From: Bradyrhizobium diazoefficiens | GTDB taxonomy: Bacteria > Pseudomonadota > Alphaproteobacteria > Rhizobiales > Xanthobacteraceae | Assembly: GCF_016616885.1 (NCBI RefSeq) | Contig: NZ_CP067102.1 | Location: forward strand, 1,950,501-2,014,500 | Direction of reading: 5' to 3' | Length of the DNA: 64,000 nucleotides | Part shown: positions 17,543 through 26,898 of the stretch, one piece after another | How positions within the stretch are numbered: the stretch's first letter is position 1 | How the letters are laid out: each line of letters begins with the position of its first letter | Notes under the pieces: model-generated | The model's input: the letters and a program-made list of their open reading frames with translations, nothing else | Databases searched by the model: none | Told to the model about the DNA's origin: nothing | Program-made: the position numbers and the translations under genes

Positions 17543-17573
17543 AGCCTACAACCTGACGTCACGTGAGAATCAA
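17543..17573 (-). promoter_or_regulatory. MerR/NolA-type promoter, copy 3 (nolA)
   Basis: On the minus strand: -35 TTGATT (17568-17573), 19-bp spacer with CACGTGACGTCAGGTTG, -10 TAGGCT (17543-17548). Immediately upstream of nolA, consistent with autoregulation. Predicted start of transcription is at or next to the first nolA ATG. Confidence 0.75.
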
Positions 17574-17583
17574 GCTACTTGAA

Positions 17584-17862
17584 TCAGCTGGTTGAACAGT
17601 CGTCCATTCTGGCGCAAGCAGGCTGGCTCTCCTCAGATCGCCGCTCAAGCGAGTGGGCAGATGGAAGCACGTCGAGCAAGAGCATAAGGGACGCCAAACC
17701 GGATTGACTTGCTGCTGTACGCTCCAGAATAAGTTTGGCGATTGTGATCCGGTTTTCAGGCGTTCGCATAGATGCCGGCAGCGACGCGATGGCTTTATCG
17801 AAGATCGCGCCGAGGACCGTGAGATCTTCCGGATCGTAGATACCACTATTCTGCAGCAACAT
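17584..17862 (-). CDS. Small conserved protein, altered C-terminus
   Basis: Residues 1-55 from ATG 17862 (LLQNSGIYDPEDLTVLGAIF, KAIASLPASMRTPENRITIA, LILERTAA) match a small helical protein type very common in rhizobia, where AFDPE-xx-xL begins a 70-90 residue protein. After ERTAASQ the usual ending is replaced by a Ser/Arg-rich tail, which suggests a frameshift near the 3' end. The longer frame to 17973 adds sequence atypical for the family. Lies 48 bases upstream of nolA in the same direction. Function unknown. Confidence 0.55.
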   Translation of the reverse strand: MLLQNSGIYDPEDLTVLGAIFDKAIASLPASMRTPENRITIAKLILERTAASQSGLASLMLLLDVLPSAHSLERRSEESQPACARMDDCSTS

Positions 17863-18100
17863 TCGGCTCCGTGTTTGTGATCGTGTTGGGTGGCCGAGGC
17901 GCTTGACTGCGCCGTTGGGCGAAAAGACGACAGATCGGCGGCGTTCATCGAGGAAGGCGCGATAAGCGCTCAAGTGACACGGTTGTGCAACAGCGACCGG
18001 CTTTGGGCAGGCAGCCGATGCCAGGCGAATCTAGGTAGTCGAACGCTCTACGGAATCCGAAAGCTGAATGGTGCGCGAAACTGACGTCGAACTGTTCGTG

Positions 18101-18409
18101 TCAGAGCACCGCGGCGCCTGAACGATCATCCGCGAGGGAGCGCCGGAGATGGGGCAGGATTATAGACGGCCCGGCCATGGCAAGCGGGAACGACGCATGA
18201 GAGCGGCTCGGTTGCGGTACGTCACTGAGGGAGAGCCGGCGCTCTTTTGCGCGAGCGGCCAATGGCACCGAGCTATTATCCAGTGCCCGTGCGGATACTT
18301 GGGGCAAGCTGTCTGCTGACGTCCGCGCAGTGGTGAAAGGGATGACTCCGGCTGCTGCGGGCGCGAGACCGTTTTCGCATAAAAGGTCTGACAAGCTCGA
18401 CTTGGACAT
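18101..18409 (-). CDS. Possible Ser-rich small protein
   Basis: A 102-residue frame from ATG 18409 with a good AAGGGGG ribosome site six bases upstream. The N-terminus (MSKSSLSDLLCENGLAPAAA) is Ser-rich and the rest is low in aromatic residues. I recognise no family, and the composition leaves room for a chance frame. It lies between nolA and nodD, all three on the minus strand. Confidence 0.3.
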   Translation of the reverse strand: MSKSSLSDLLCENGLAPAAAGVIPFTTARTSADSLPQVSARALDNSSVPLAARAKERRLSLSDVPQPSRSHASFPLAMAGPSIILPHLRRSLADDRSGAAVL

Positions 18410-18838
18410 CCGTGCACCCCCTTGACGTGTTCGACATCTGAATCGGCCGCACATTGCGCCTTGCCGATCGTGCCAATTGATCCGCTAGCAGGCCATCATC
18501 GGCATCGATCAGCACAGCGAGAGACAAACATCTTGGCTCTTTGCTCGAAGCGCTCGCGGACGACACGTTGCATGACGATGAAACCGGCAGGAGTGCGCCG
18601 CTACCATCAAAGTGAGGCGTCGTCAAACTTTCGGGGCGGGGAGAGTGACTTCGAGGCGGCACGCTTGGCACCGTCAGCAGCCGAGTGTCGCAGCATTCGT
18701 TCAGCCATTCGCTCTTGTCCGGCATCACGCATGGCCGTCAAATGCGAAAGTGCCATAGAAGAAAATTCGGTTCCTTATCCAGCTGTTCACCAGCAGGTGG
18801 CTTTCAGCTGACATCTGAACGGCGAAATAATCTTCCAT
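18410..18838. other. Gap with possible gene fragment
   Basis: On the minus strand near 18460-18540 a short stretch reads LAVLIDADDGLLADQLA, reminiscent of the start of NYN-domain (LabA-type) proteins, but with no continuation in frame. Otherwise nothing recognised. Confidence 0.25.
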
Positions 18839-19804
18839 TCACTTGGAAGGCGAATACTCTACCATGGCCTTGCGAGTTGCTGCAGTCGCGCGCGCCGAAG
18901 GCATGCGCGAGGCTTGCTCCAACAATATTGTCCTCATCCAGATGCTTGCCGGATCGGTATTGTGAAGGGCCGGCCATTGGACCGCCTCGCTGAAAGACGG
19001 AATTGGCAGCGGAAGATCGACTATCCGCAGGGGCGTCGTCTTTCCGAAATGCCTGGCCAGCAACGATGGCATCGTGCCTATACGACCAGTGCCCAAGAGC
19101 ATGGGCGGAATCATGCTGAAGCTCTGCACGACAACCTCGAGGCGTCGCTTGAGACCGTGCTCAATCAAGAACCATTCCTCGATCGAAGGCCTTCGCGTAC
19201 GCCCGAATTTGGCTGCTACGTGTCCCATCGACATGTATTTCTCGAACGTCAGCTGGCGTGAAAGCAGCTTGTTGGTCCGGCACCCCACGCATACGAGTTT
19301 CTCCTCGAATAGCGTCGCCCTTGGATGGGAGCGCGACATGTACATTTCCGGCAAGATAAGAAAGTCAATCTCACCGCGCTGGAGAAGCTCATCGGGGTCG
19401 TCGGCGAGCGGCAGAAATTCGAACGCCACACCTGGAGCTTCTCGTGCGACCCTCTCCACGATGGCCTGAAAAAACACGACCATGACGAAGTCGGAAACGC
19501 CGATCCTGAACCGTCGATCCGATAGAGCTGGATTGAACGCATCCCGCGAAATGATGGAGAGCTGGATGTGCAGCAGGGCTTCGCGAATTGGGCCGGCGAG
19601 TCCCTCAGCGCGTGGGGTCGGGACGAGTTCTCGACCCCTCATCGCAAATAGATCGTCGCGAAAGTAGGATCGCAGACGGCCCACCGCGGCGCTCATAGCC
19701 GGCTGGCTCAGGTTGATTCTGCGCGCAGCCGCGGTGAGGTTGCGCTCCGTCATGAGAGCGTCGAGCGCCACGAGAAGGTTCAGATCAAGCCCTTTGAAGC
19801 GCAT
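18839..19804 (-). CDS. nodD1: NodD, LysR-family nod regulator (nodA-proximal)
   Basis: A 321-residue LysR-type activator starting [20 protein letters not shown], the hallmark NodD N-terminus, with the helix-turn-helix in [20 protein letters not shown] (residues 22-41). It closely resembles bradyrhizobial NodD along its length; the last 15-20 residues are an extra tail. NodD binds nod boxes and activates transcription when it senses host flavonoids. It is divergent from nodABC across nod box 19815-19862, the usual nodD1 position. nolA lies upstream on the same strand. The number is assigned from position, not from a tree. Confidence 0.95.
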   Translation of the reverse strand: MRFKGLDLNLLVALDALMTERNLTAAARRINLSQPAMSAAVGRLRSYFRDDLFAMRGRELVPTPRAEGLAGPIREALLHIQLSIISRDAFNPALSDRRFRIGVSDFVMVVFFQAIVERVAREAPGVAFEFLPLADDPDELLQRGEIDFLILPEMYMSRSHPRATLFEEKLVCVGCRTNKLLSRQLTFEKYMSMGHVAAKFGRTRRPSIEEWFLIEHGLKRRLEVVVQSFSMIPPMLLGTGRIGTMPSLLARHFGKTTPLRIVDLPLPIPSFSEAVQWPALHNTDPASIWMRTILLEQASRMPSARATAATRKAMVEYSPSK

Positions 19805-19814
19805 CGTGGGAAGT

Positions 19815-19862
19815 ATCCAATCCGTGGATGTCTACCATAGAAACAATCGATTTTACCAATTT
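19815..19862 (+). promoter_or_regulatory. nod box 1 (nodD-nodA intergenic)
   Basis: A 48-bp element starting ATCCAATCCGTGGATG and ending with AAACAATCGATTTTACCAA, an almost perfect match to the rhizobial nod box. It starts 10 bases from the nodD ATG and points toward nodA, about 420 bases away. Confidence 0.96.
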
Positions 19863-20021
19863 GGTGCGGTGCGGGATACCAAAAACGTCGGATCGGAGTC
19901 AGGCGTACCACAATGATTATTCATCGTTGCCCCAGCCCCGTGAGGGATTTTCTAGCGTCCTCTAAGCATCCACTGCGGCGCATGTCCACCGCGACCCCGC
20001 CGTTCCTCGGTCCGCGCACGG

Positions 20022-20222
20022 ATGTCAAGCGCGCTCGCGCGTCCAGGTGGATCGCGGCTCGAAGGCGATCTGCCCAAAGCGGTGCCGAAATGTCAGCCCG
20101 ATCTCATGCGAATGGCGCCGCTCCTCGATGTCATCTCCATCGTGAACGCGGCTCCTCCGAACGGCGGGCACTGGGCAACGCGCGCCGACGTGTCCCGTTG
20201 GCTCATGAACCGGCGGGAATGA
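20022..20222 (+). CDS. Small protein in the nodY/nodK position
   Basis: A 66-residue frame between nod box 1 and nodA. Its second half (PDLMRMAPLLDVISIVNAAP, HWATRADVSRWLMNRRE) looks like a conserved protein end, while the first part is less convincing. Bradyrhizobia carry nodY (B. japonicum) or nodK (B. elkanii) in exactly this place, so it may be that gene or its 3' remnant, but I cannot confirm similarity from memory. Stop lies 57 bases before nodA. It would be co-transcribed from nod box 1. Confidence 0.4.
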   Translation: MSSALARPGGSRLEGDLPKAVPKCQPDLMRMAPLLDVISIVNAAPPNGGHWATRADVSRWLMNRRE

Positions 20223-20279
20223 GTGACTCGCATGCATAAAATGCCAGATCAGATCTCGAACGTCACAACGGGGACAACC

Positions 20280-20915
20280 ATGAACATTGCCATATCCAAC
20301 GATACAGGAGTGTTCTCCACGCACTCCAAAGTGCGGTGGAGGGTGTGCTGGGAAAACGAGCTAGAACTTGCCGAACACATCGAACTGTCCGAGTTCTTTC
20401 GCAAGACATACGGGCCCACCGGTGAATTCAATGCAAAACCGTTCGAAGGCGGACGAAGCTGGGCCGGCGCGAGGCCTGAGCTTCGTGTCATCGGCTACGA
20501 TGCAAACGGCATAGCAGCTCACATCAGCGCACTCCGCCGCTTCATCAAGGTCGGAGAGGTCGACCTGCTCGTGGCCGAGCTGGGATTGTATGGCGTACGT
20601 CCGGATCTGGAGGGGCTGGGGATCACGCACTCAATGCGGGTGATGTATCCGCTGCTGCAGCAGCTCGGCGTTCCGTTTGGCTTTGGGGCTGTCCGGCCGG
20701 CCTTGCAGAAGCATGTGACCAAGTTGGTCGGCCGTCAGGGTCTCGCAACGATTTTGCCGGGAGTGAGCGTGCGCTCAACTCGGCCGGATATTCATATGGA
20801 CCTGCCGCCGACCCGTACCGACCACGATTTGGTGGTTCTGGTCTTCCCAATCGGACGTCCGATAAGCGATTGGCCGGCCGGGACCATGATCGACCGGAAC
20901 GGGCCAGAGCTGTGA
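20280..20915 (+). CDS. nodA: NodA, acyltransferase of Nod factor synthesis
   Basis: A 211-residue protein that transfers the fatty acid from acyl carrier protein to the free amine of the chitin oligomer. The sequence ([54 protein letters not shown]) is unmistakable NodA of the bradyrhizobial type, including the C-terminal [11 protein letters not shown] 20280 matches the usual MNIA start; the frame continues upstream to 20223 with non-homologous codons. Its TGA overlaps the nodB GTG. First core gene after nod box 1. Confidence 0.97.
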   Translation: MNIAISNDTGVFSTHSKVRWRVCWENELELAEHIELSEFFRKTYGPTGEFNAKPFEGGRSWAGARPELRVIGYDANGIAAHISALRRFIKVGEVDLLVAELGLYGVRPDLEGLGITHSMRVMYPLLQQLGVPFGFGAVRPALQKHVTKLVGRQGLATILPGVSVRSTRPDIHMDLPPTRTDHDLVVLVFPIGRPISDWPAGTMIDRNGPEL

Positions 20916-21565
20916 CCTCTCTCGGCTTGTCGGAAGCGCGAAACGAGCACGTGAGCGCCACCGGAGCTCGTAACGTTTATCTGACCTTTGACGACGGTCC
21001 GGATCCACGCTGGACGGCTTCTATTCTTGACGTTCTCGCGGAGCACGGCGTGCCGGCGACTTTCTTCGTCATCGGGGCGTGCGCGGCAGCTCATCCGAAG
21101 CTGATCCAACGAATAATCGCAGAAGGGCATGAAGTCGGAAACCACACGATGACTCATCCCGATCTCTCCAGATGCGAACCAGCTGAGGTGCAACATGAGA
21201 TTCAGTCGGCGAGCGACGTCATCAGGGCAATTTGTCCCGAGGCGCCACTGCGGCACATACGTGCTCCGTACGGCATCTGGACTGACCAAGTACGTGCGAT
21301 GTCAACCAAAGCCGGACTGATCCCCTTGCACTGGTCAATAGACCCGAGAGACTGGTCTCGTCCCGGGGTTGCGGCGATTGTTGAGGCAGTGCTGGCGTCG
21401 GTCCGGCCCGGTGCTGTTGTGCTCTTGCACGACGGATGTCCTCCCGTCGAGCGCGAACAAGCCATCGATTGCGGTCGCGATCAGACCCTCGAGGCGCTTT
21501 CCCGGCTTATTCCAGCATTGGGCGAGCAAGGGTTCGCCATCTGCTCACTTCCTCAATCTCATTGA
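20912..21565 (+). CDS. nodB: NodB, chitooligosaccharide deacetylase
   Basis: A 217-residue polysaccharide deacetylase (carbohydrate esterase 4) that removes the acetyl group from the non-reducing end of the chitin chain. Motif 1 ([11 protein letters not shown]) supplies the catalytic base Asp and metal-binding Asp, and motif 2 ([11 protein letters not shown]) the metal-binding histidines. The GTG at 20912 overlaps the nodA stop (GTGA), gives the usual NodB length and is preferred to the in-frame ATG at 20870 inside nodA. nodC follows after 15 bases. Confidence 0.95.
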   Translation: MTSLGLSEARNEHVSATGARNVYLTFDDGPDPRWTASILDVLAEHGVPATFFVIGACAAAHPKLIQRIIAEGHEVGNHTMTHPDLSRCEPAEVQHEIQSASDVIRAICPEAPLRHIRAPYGIWTDQVRAMSTKAGLIPLHWSIDPRDWSRPGVAAIVEAVLASVRPGAVVLLHDGCPPVEREQAIDCGRDQTLEALSRLIPALGEQGFAICSLPQSH

Positions 21566-21580
21566 AAAAGAGCCGCCCCC

Positions 21581-22915
21581 ATGAATCTGCTTGCAACAAC
21601 AAGCGTTGTCGCCGTGTCGTCCTATGCGCTGCTGTCCGCCATGTACAGGAGCGTGCAGACCCTCAACGCGCTCCGAACAGAGGTGCCGACCCCGACTGAC
21701 TACGCTTCAGATATCGGCCCGCTGCCGAGCGTCGACGTGATCGTGCCCTGCTTTAACGAGGACCCGCGCACTCTGTCGGCTTGCCTGGAGTCGATCGCAA
21801 GCCAAGACTACGAAGGGCAAGTGCGGGTGTACGTGGTAGATGACGGCTCGGAAAATCGTAAATACCTGTGGCCTGTACAGGACGCCTACGCAGATGATCC
21901 ACGGTTCAATTTCATGTGGCTCGGAAAGAATGTCGGCAAGCGCAAAGCGCAAATTGCAGCGCTGCACCGCTCGTCCGGCGATTTGGTTCTCAACGTCGAT
22001 TCCGATACGACCATCGCCGTCGACGTGGTGACCAAGCTTGTGCGGAAGATGCAAGATCCAGCGGTTGGCGCTGTTATGGGGCAGCTCACAGCCAGCAATC
22101 GAAGCGGCACTTGGCTGACCAGGCTGATAGATATGGAGTACTGGCTGGCCTGTAATGAAGAGCGTTTGGCGGAAGCTCGCTTCGGAGCCGTCTTGTGTTG
22201 CTGCGGCCCGTGCGCCATGTATCGCCGATCGGCGCTCGATTTGGTCCTTCACGAGTACGAGACGCAGTATTTTCGAGGTAAGCCAAGCGACTTCGGCGAG
22301 GATCGTCATCTCACGATCCTGATGCTCGCGGCCGGATTTCGAACTGAGTACGTTCCTGACGCGATCGCAGCAACCGTCGTTCCGGATAGGCTGGTGCCAT
22401 ATCTGCGTCAACAATTGCGGTGGGCACGCAGTACCTTCCGGGACACGGGGCTTGCGCTACCCCTGCTGCCAAGGCTCGACTTCTACATCACGCTGGACAT
22501 TGTCGGGCAGAACCTCCTTCCGCTTCTGCTCGGCGTTTCAATACTGACCGCGCTTGCGCAAATCGCAGTTGCGAGCGAGTTGCCGTGGCCGACAATACTG
22601 ATCATCGCGTCCATGACCATGGTTCGCTGCAGCCTGGCAGCCTTTCGGACCCGACAGCTTCGCTTTCTGGCTTTCGCTCTGCACAAGCCGATCAGCATGT
22701 TCCTGCTACTTCCTGTGAAGGCATATGCGTTGTGTACGTTGAGCAACAGCGACTGGTTGTCCCGCAAGTTCGCCAATATGCCAGATTCAGGTGAAGGCCA
22801 GGCCAGCACGCTGAGGCAGAGCGCCAGGTTAGATGCCACAGGCCATTCGGGTATTGCACCGTCGATGGGCGAAACGACTACACGTGCACATGCTTTTGAC
22901 GTTGACGGTACCTGA
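21581..22915 (+). CDS. nodC: NodC, N-acetylglucosaminyltransferase (chitin synthase type)
   Basis: A 444-residue membrane glycosyltransferase family 2 enzyme that builds the chitin oligomer backbone from UDP-GlcNAc. Visible motifs are PSVDVIVPCFNEDP, the acceptor/donor Asp region VLNVDSDTTIAVD, GEDRHL and the QQLRWARS (QxxRW) motif. Hydrophobic segments follow from about residue 305 to 395. An N-terminal hydrophobic stretch precedes the catalytic domain. The C-terminal 50 residues are hydrophilic. Middle gene of nodABCSIJ. Confidence 0.97.
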   Translation: MNLLATTSVVAVSSYALLSAMYRSVQTLNALRTEVPTPTDYASDIGPLPSVDVIVPCFNEDPRTLSACLESIASQDYEGQVRVYVVDDGSENRKYLWPVQDAYADDPRFNFMWLGKNVGKRKAQIAALHRSSGDLVLNVDSDTTIAVDVVTKLVRKMQDPAVGAVMGQLTASNRSGTWLTRLIDMEYWLACNEERLAEARFGAVLCCCGPCAMYRRSALDLVLHEYETQYFRGKPSDFGEDRHLTILMLAAGFRTEYVPDAIAATVVPDRLVPYLRQQLRWARSTFRDTGLALPLLPRLDFYITLDIVGQNLLPLLLGVSILTALAQIAVASELPWPTILIIASMTMVRCSLAAFRTRQLRFLAFALHKPISMFLLLPVKAYALCTLSNSDWLSRKFANMPDSGEGQASTLRQSARLDATGHSGIAPSMGETTTRAHAFDVDGT

Positions 22916-22965
22916 CAGGCCTGGAGGCGGCGTCTAACTGTGCGCGTCAAAGAGGTGAGAAGCTC

Positions 22966-23568
22966 GTGAGCCTAGACAAGAACTATCAGTTGCTGGAACG
23001 AGAGTTGGTCGCCGATGATCCGTGGCGTCTGGACGCGAATCCGTTCGAGCGGGAGCGATACACGCAAATGCTTCGAATGTCGCTCTCCCGCCAAAGCATC
23101 ACAAGTGCGTTGGAAGTCGGGTGCGCTGCCGGCGCATTTACCGAAATGCTCGCGCCTCACTGCAAACGGCTCACGGTCGTCGACGTCGTGCCGCAGGCCA
23201 TTAGCCGCGCACGTCGCCGGACGGAAAGATGGTCACACATCGGCTGGAAAGTCGCCGACCTTCAACACTTTTCACCACCAGAGCGGTTCGACCTTATTGT
23301 TGTAGCAGAAGTCCTCTATTACCTCAGTGACACGCTGGAGATGCGCGCAGCGGTCGACAACCTGGCAGGAATGCTCGCGCCAGGCGGGCTTGTGGTGTTC
23401 GGATCGGCGCGCGACCATATCTGCCGACGCTGGGGTCACGTGGCCGGTGCAGAGACGGTCATCGCCATGTTGAATGAAGCGCTGGTCGAGGTCGAGCGTA
23501 TCCAATGCCAAGGTGAGTCGGATAACGAAGATTGCTTGATCGCCAGCTTTCGGAGGCCGGCTGCATAG
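22966..23568 (+). CDS. nodS: NodS, SAM-dependent N-methyltransferase
   Basis: A 200-residue methyltransferase beginning with GTG at 22966 after an AGGTGAGAAG ribosome site. The AdoMet-binding loop [15 protein letters not shown] lies at about residues 46-60, and [20 protein letters not shown] is the characteristic NodS start. NodS methylates the amine of the non-reducing glucosamine after NodB action. In B. japonicum nodU follows directly; here nodU is absent and the next gene is nodI, with about 220 bases between. Confidence 0.95.
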   Translation: MSLDKNYQLLERELVADDPWRLDANPFERERYTQMLRMSLSRQSITSALEVGCAAGAFTEMLAPHCKRLTVVDVVPQAISRARRRTERWSHIGWKVADLQHFSPPERFDLIVVAEVLYYLSDTLEMRAAVDNLAGMLAPGGLVVFGSARDHICRRWGHVAGAETVIAMLNEALVEVERIQCQGESDNEDCLIASFRRPAA

Positions 23569-23791
23569 GCGATCCGTTTTGCAGGCTGACATATCGATAT
23601 GTCAGAATGGTCGTACGCAGACGGATGGCATAGCGACTGTTGAAGGCGAGATCAGCGAGCTGGCCGCGGCGACAAATTGTAACAGAAGGAATAGAAAAAT
23701 GCTCGGCGGCGTCGAAGCAGCGCCAATTTCAAGGCGAACAATCGCGATGGAGCCGGCGCCGGTCACGCCGGCTGACAAGGGGGCCGAGCGC

Positions 23792-24706
23792 GTGTCGAAC
23801 GTGGCGATCGACTTCACGGCCGTGAAAAAGTCCTATGGCGAGAAGGTGGTCGTCGACCAGCTGTCGTTCACGGTGGCGTCGGGAGAGTGCTTCGGCCTGT
23901 TGGGACCGAACGGCGCGGGCAAGAGCACAATTGCGCGTTTGATTCTCGGGATGTCCTCGCCCGAGACTGGCAAGATAACTGTGCTCGGCGAGAAAGTGCC
24001 GGCACGCGCTCGATTGGCGCGCAAGCGCATCGGCGTCGTTCCACAAGCCGACAATCTTGATCTCGAGTTCACCGTCCGTGAAAACCTGCTGGTGTTCGGG
24101 CGCTATTTCGGGATGACAGCAAAGGATGTCGAGAAGATCACGCCGTCACTTCTCGAGTTCGCCCGCCTTGAGAGCAAGGCAGATGCGCGGGTGACCGAAC
24201 TGTCCGGTGGCATGAAACGGCGTCTTACGCTGGCGCGGGCGCTCATCAACGATCCGGAGATCCTTATCTTGGATGAGCCGACCACCGGGCTCGATCCGCA
24301 TGCGCGGCATTTGATTTGGGAGCGGCTGCGCGCGCTGCTGTCGCGCGGCAAGACCATCCTTTTGACGACGCACTTCATGGAGGAGGCGGAGCGATTGTGC
24401 GATCGCCTGTGCGTCCTCGAGGCAGGACGCAAGATCGCCGAAGGGCCGCCACACACGTTGATCGACGAACAGATCGGTTGCCCAGTCATTGAGGTCTACG
24501 GTGGTGACCCGAACGAGCTCTGCGCACTCGTCAAGCCGCTCGCTCAACGCACCGAAATCAGCGGTGAGACGCTCTTTTGCTATGCGCCCAATCCGGAGCA
24601 GGTGCTCGCGCGGCTGCGTGGGCGGACCGGTCTTCGTCTGCTTCAGCGGCCACCGAACCTTGAGGATGTCTTCTTACGGCTGACCGGACGGGAGATGAGG
24701 GACTGA
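23792..24706 (+). CDS. nodI: NodI, ATPase of Nod factor exporter
   Basis: A 304-residue ABC ATPase with Walker [10 protein letters not shown], signature LSGGMKRR and Walker [14 protein letters not shown]. With NodJ it forms the exporter that secretes Nod factor. The start is a choice: GTG 23792 (after AAGGGGG, 8 bases) gives VSNVAIDF, aligning with the known N-terminus of bradyrhizobial NodI and the usual ~305 residues. In-frame ATG codons at 23699 (with GAAGGA upstream) and 23747 would add 31 or 15 residues. nodJ begins three bases after the stop. Confidence 0.93.
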   Translation: MSNVAIDFTAVKKSYGEKVVVDQLSFTVASGECFGLLGPNGAGKSTIARLILGMSSPETGKITVLGEKVPARARLARKRIGVVPQADNLDLEFTVRENLLVFGRYFGMTAKDVEKITPSLLEFARLESKADARVTELSGGMKRRLTLARALINDPEILILDEPTTGLDPHARHLIWERLRALLSRGKTILLTTHFMEEAERLCDRLCVLEAGRKIAEGPPHTLIDEQIGCPVIEVYGGDPNELCALVKPLAQRTEISGETLFCYAPNPEQVLARLRGRTGLRLLQRPPNLEDVFLRLTGREMRD

Positions 24707-24709
24707 ACG

Positions 24710-25498
24710 ATGTGGGAGCAGTATGCGGCGGCTCTGCCCGCCAATGCGTGGAACTGGAGCGCCGTATGGCGCCGGAATTATATGGCTTGGCGCAAAGCGG
24801 CGCTGGCATCGCTGCTTGGCAACCTCGCTGAGCCCATGAGCGCCTTGTTCGGTCTCGGCTTCGGCCTGGGATTGATGATCGGCCAAGTTGATGGCATTTC
24901 ATACATCGCCTTTCTGGCCGCTGGGATGGTCGCGACAAGCGCGATGATTTCCGCGACCTTTGAAACCGTGTATGGGGCCTTTGCTCGGATGCACGCCCAG
25001 CGCACCTGGGATGCGATCCTTTGCACGGAGCTCACACTTGGCGACGTTGTTCTCGGTGAATTAGCGTGGGCAGCGACAAAGGCCGTTCTGGCAGGAACAG
25101 GAATTACGATTGTAGCCGCCGCGCTGGGCTATGCAGCGTGGCCCTCTATCCCTTACGCGCTGCCAGCCATTGCGCTCACGGGTGTTGCCTTCGCCAGCCT
25201 CGCCATGGTCGTGATAGCGCTCGCGCCCAGTTACGACTACTTCGTATTTTATCAGACCCTCTTTCTCACACCCATGATGTACTTGTGCGGCGCGATCTTT
25301 CCCGTAGCTCAACTGCCCATCGCGCTGCAGCGCGTAGCAGAGGCGTTGCCGCTAGCACATTCGATTGACCTCATTCGGCCGGCAATGCTGGATCGGGACG
25401 CCAGCAGCGTCGGCCTGCATGTTGGCGTACTTTGCATATACACTGTCGTCGCGTTCGTCGTTTCGGCTTTACTGCTTCGCCGCCGCCTGATGCGTTGA
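24710..25498 (+). CDS. nodJ: NodJ, permease of Nod factor exporter
   Basis: A 262-residue ABC-2 type membrane permease with about six hydrophobic segments (for example [40 protein letters not shown]). It starts [16 protein letters not shown] and ends RRRLMR, very close to B. japonicum NodJ in length and sequence. Works with NodI in the inner membrane. Last of the classical operon genes; nodH follows after about 190 bases that hold no nod box, so nodH may be read from the same transcript. Confidence 0.96.
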   Translation: MWEQYAAALPANAWNWSAVWRRNYMAWRKAALASLLGNLAEPMSALFGLGFGLGLMIGQVDGISYIAFLAAGMVATSAMISATFETVYGAFARMHAQRTWDAILCTELTLGDVVLGELAWAATKAVLAGTGITIVAAALGYAAWPSIPYALPAIALTGVAFASLAMVVIALAPSYDYFVFYQTLFLTPMMYLCGAIFPVAQLPIALQRVAEALPLAHSIDLIRPAMLDRDASSVGLHVGVLCIYTVVAFVVSALLLRRRLMR

Positions 25499-25685
25499 AC
25501 AAACCATCCCCGAGATAGTGTGAATTAGTTCTGCGGAAAAAGTCACGGGCGGAAGCCAACGGCAAGGATGCTCGTATCTCGCTGTTATGTCGGCCTTATG
25601 GAACGATAGTATCGCGTGTGGGCTGACCTAGCCTCATTCGTTAAGGGTCGAACTGCCTCGACCGAGTCAATCAGCAGCTGTCACA

Positions 25686-26432
25686 ATGTTGAAATCCGAA
25701 CGATCGCCTGAGCCATTCGTGATCCTCGCCATGCCGAGGAGTGGCACCCACTATCTGGAAGAATTGCTCAATGAGCATCCAAACGTGGTGAGCAACGGCG
25801 AATTGCTCAATGAATATGATCCAAATTGGCCCGACAAGGCGCGGCTCCTACGTAGCGATCGCGAGCTTCTGGAGTGCGCCTACTTGCGTTATCCGACGCG
25901 GAGCGGCAAAATCGACGTGACTCATGTTGGGTGCAAGATCAACGAACCGCAGTTTTATGATCGCCCGGGCATGATGGCTGAGCTGGCTCGTTGGCCGCGC
26001 CTTAAGGTCGTCGTGTGTCGTAGAAATCCGCTGGAATCACTCCGCTCACTCGTGCAGGCGAGGCAAACCGGTGAATGGCTGAAATACGGCTCTGATCGAG
26101 ACGGCAAGCCACCGCCACTCGTCAGCCTAAGCCTCAGCGCATGCGAAACCTACTTCAAGACAACCGCTGAGTTCCACTACAGGATCAGGCACTCCTTCGC
26201 TCCGACCAACATCCTTGAGCTGGAGTATGAGAGGCTTCTTCGCGAGCCGCACCTGTGCTTGGAATTGGTTTGGGAATTCCTCGGTCTTCCTGTGCGGCCG
26301 GTTTCCGGTCGCGTCAAACTTCAGCGCCAGGAGGTGCGACCGCTAGACCAAACCGTAGAGAATTTTGATGAGTTGCGTCGCCAATTCAAAGAGAGACCTG
26401 ACGCCAGGTACTTTGAGGTTGTTGATGCCTGA
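25686..26432 (+). CDS. nodH: NodH, Nod factor sulfotransferase
   Basis: A 248-residue sulfotransferase very like NodH of Sinorhizobium meliloti: FVILAMPRSGTHYLEELLNE (PAPS 5'-phosphosulfate loop at residues 11-30), HPNVVSNGELLNEYDPNWPD, THVGCKINEPQF, NPLESLRSLVQARQTGEWLK and the C-terminal RPLDQTVENFDELR. It would transfer sulfate from PAPS to the reducing-end glucosamine of the Nod factor. No nodPQ pair is in the window, so PAPS must come from another locus. It lies directly after nodJ on the same strand. Confidence 0.93.
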   Translation: MLKSERSPEPFVILAMPRSGTHYLEELLNEHPNVVSNGELLNEYDPNWPDKARLLRSDRELLECAYLRYPTRSGKIDVTHVGCKINEPQFYDRPGMMAELARWPRLKVVVCRRNPLESLRSLVQARQTGEWLKYGSDRDGKPPPLVSLSLSACETYFKTTAEFHYRIRHSFAPTNILELEYERLLREPHLCLELVWEFLGLPVRPVSGRVKLQRQEVRPLDQTVENFDELRRQFKERPDARYFEVVDA

Positions 26433-26846
26433 GAATGGCCTTCCATACCGCGGCGCCTGCGTTCGAATGCCCCCTGGTGGAAGCTCCTCAAGAGCAGCGG
26501 TATGAACCGCTGGAGTTGCCAGCGAGGGGCGGCTCGAATTAGCATGCACGAGTGGATGACCGGATGGGTGCCATTATCCCTCCTGGTGCTGATAACTCTC
26601 TCGAGGATCGAGATGAGCCGCGAGCGGCGGCACACAACGTCGGCAGGACCTTCACTCGCGCTTTCAGCCCACATCTACTGAACGAAATTGTGCGCACCTG
26701 TGCGCGAAAAAAGCGAAGGCCGTGTGCGCGGCCTCGCGTTGCCGCTGTCGGAAAGCCAACGGAATTGATGTCCGGAACTCGCCAAGCAGGTCGTGAACCG
26801 CGGGCTTGGCTCCGCCAACACGCGTGAATCACTCTGTCGATTGAGG
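26433..26846. other. Region upstream of fixR
   Basis: About 410 bases without a supported gene. It holds a palindrome TGCGCACCTGTGCGCG at 26691-26706 (GCGCAC-CT-GTGCGC exact), roughly 150 bases upstream of the sigma54 promoter, a distance suited to an activator site. Its protein is not identified. Confidence 0.4.
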
Positions 26847-26862
26847 TGGCCCAATTCCTGCA
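26847..26862 (+). promoter_or_regulatory. Sigma54 (-24/-12) promoter of fixR
   Basis: TGGCCCAATTCCTGCA has GG and GC at the correct 12-base offset and differs from consensus at -22 (C for A) and -13 (C for T). Its position 37 bases before the fixR start agrees with the known RpoN-dependent fixR promoter of B. japonicum. Confidence 0.7.
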
Positions 26863-26898
26863 CCAAGAAGGTTGAGCGTAATCTGATAGGAGGCGTGT

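Noticed and set aside
23569..23791. Possible nodU remnant between nodS and nodI
   Set aside because: Only about 220 bases and no stretch resembling carbamoyltransferase; nodU appears cleanly absent.
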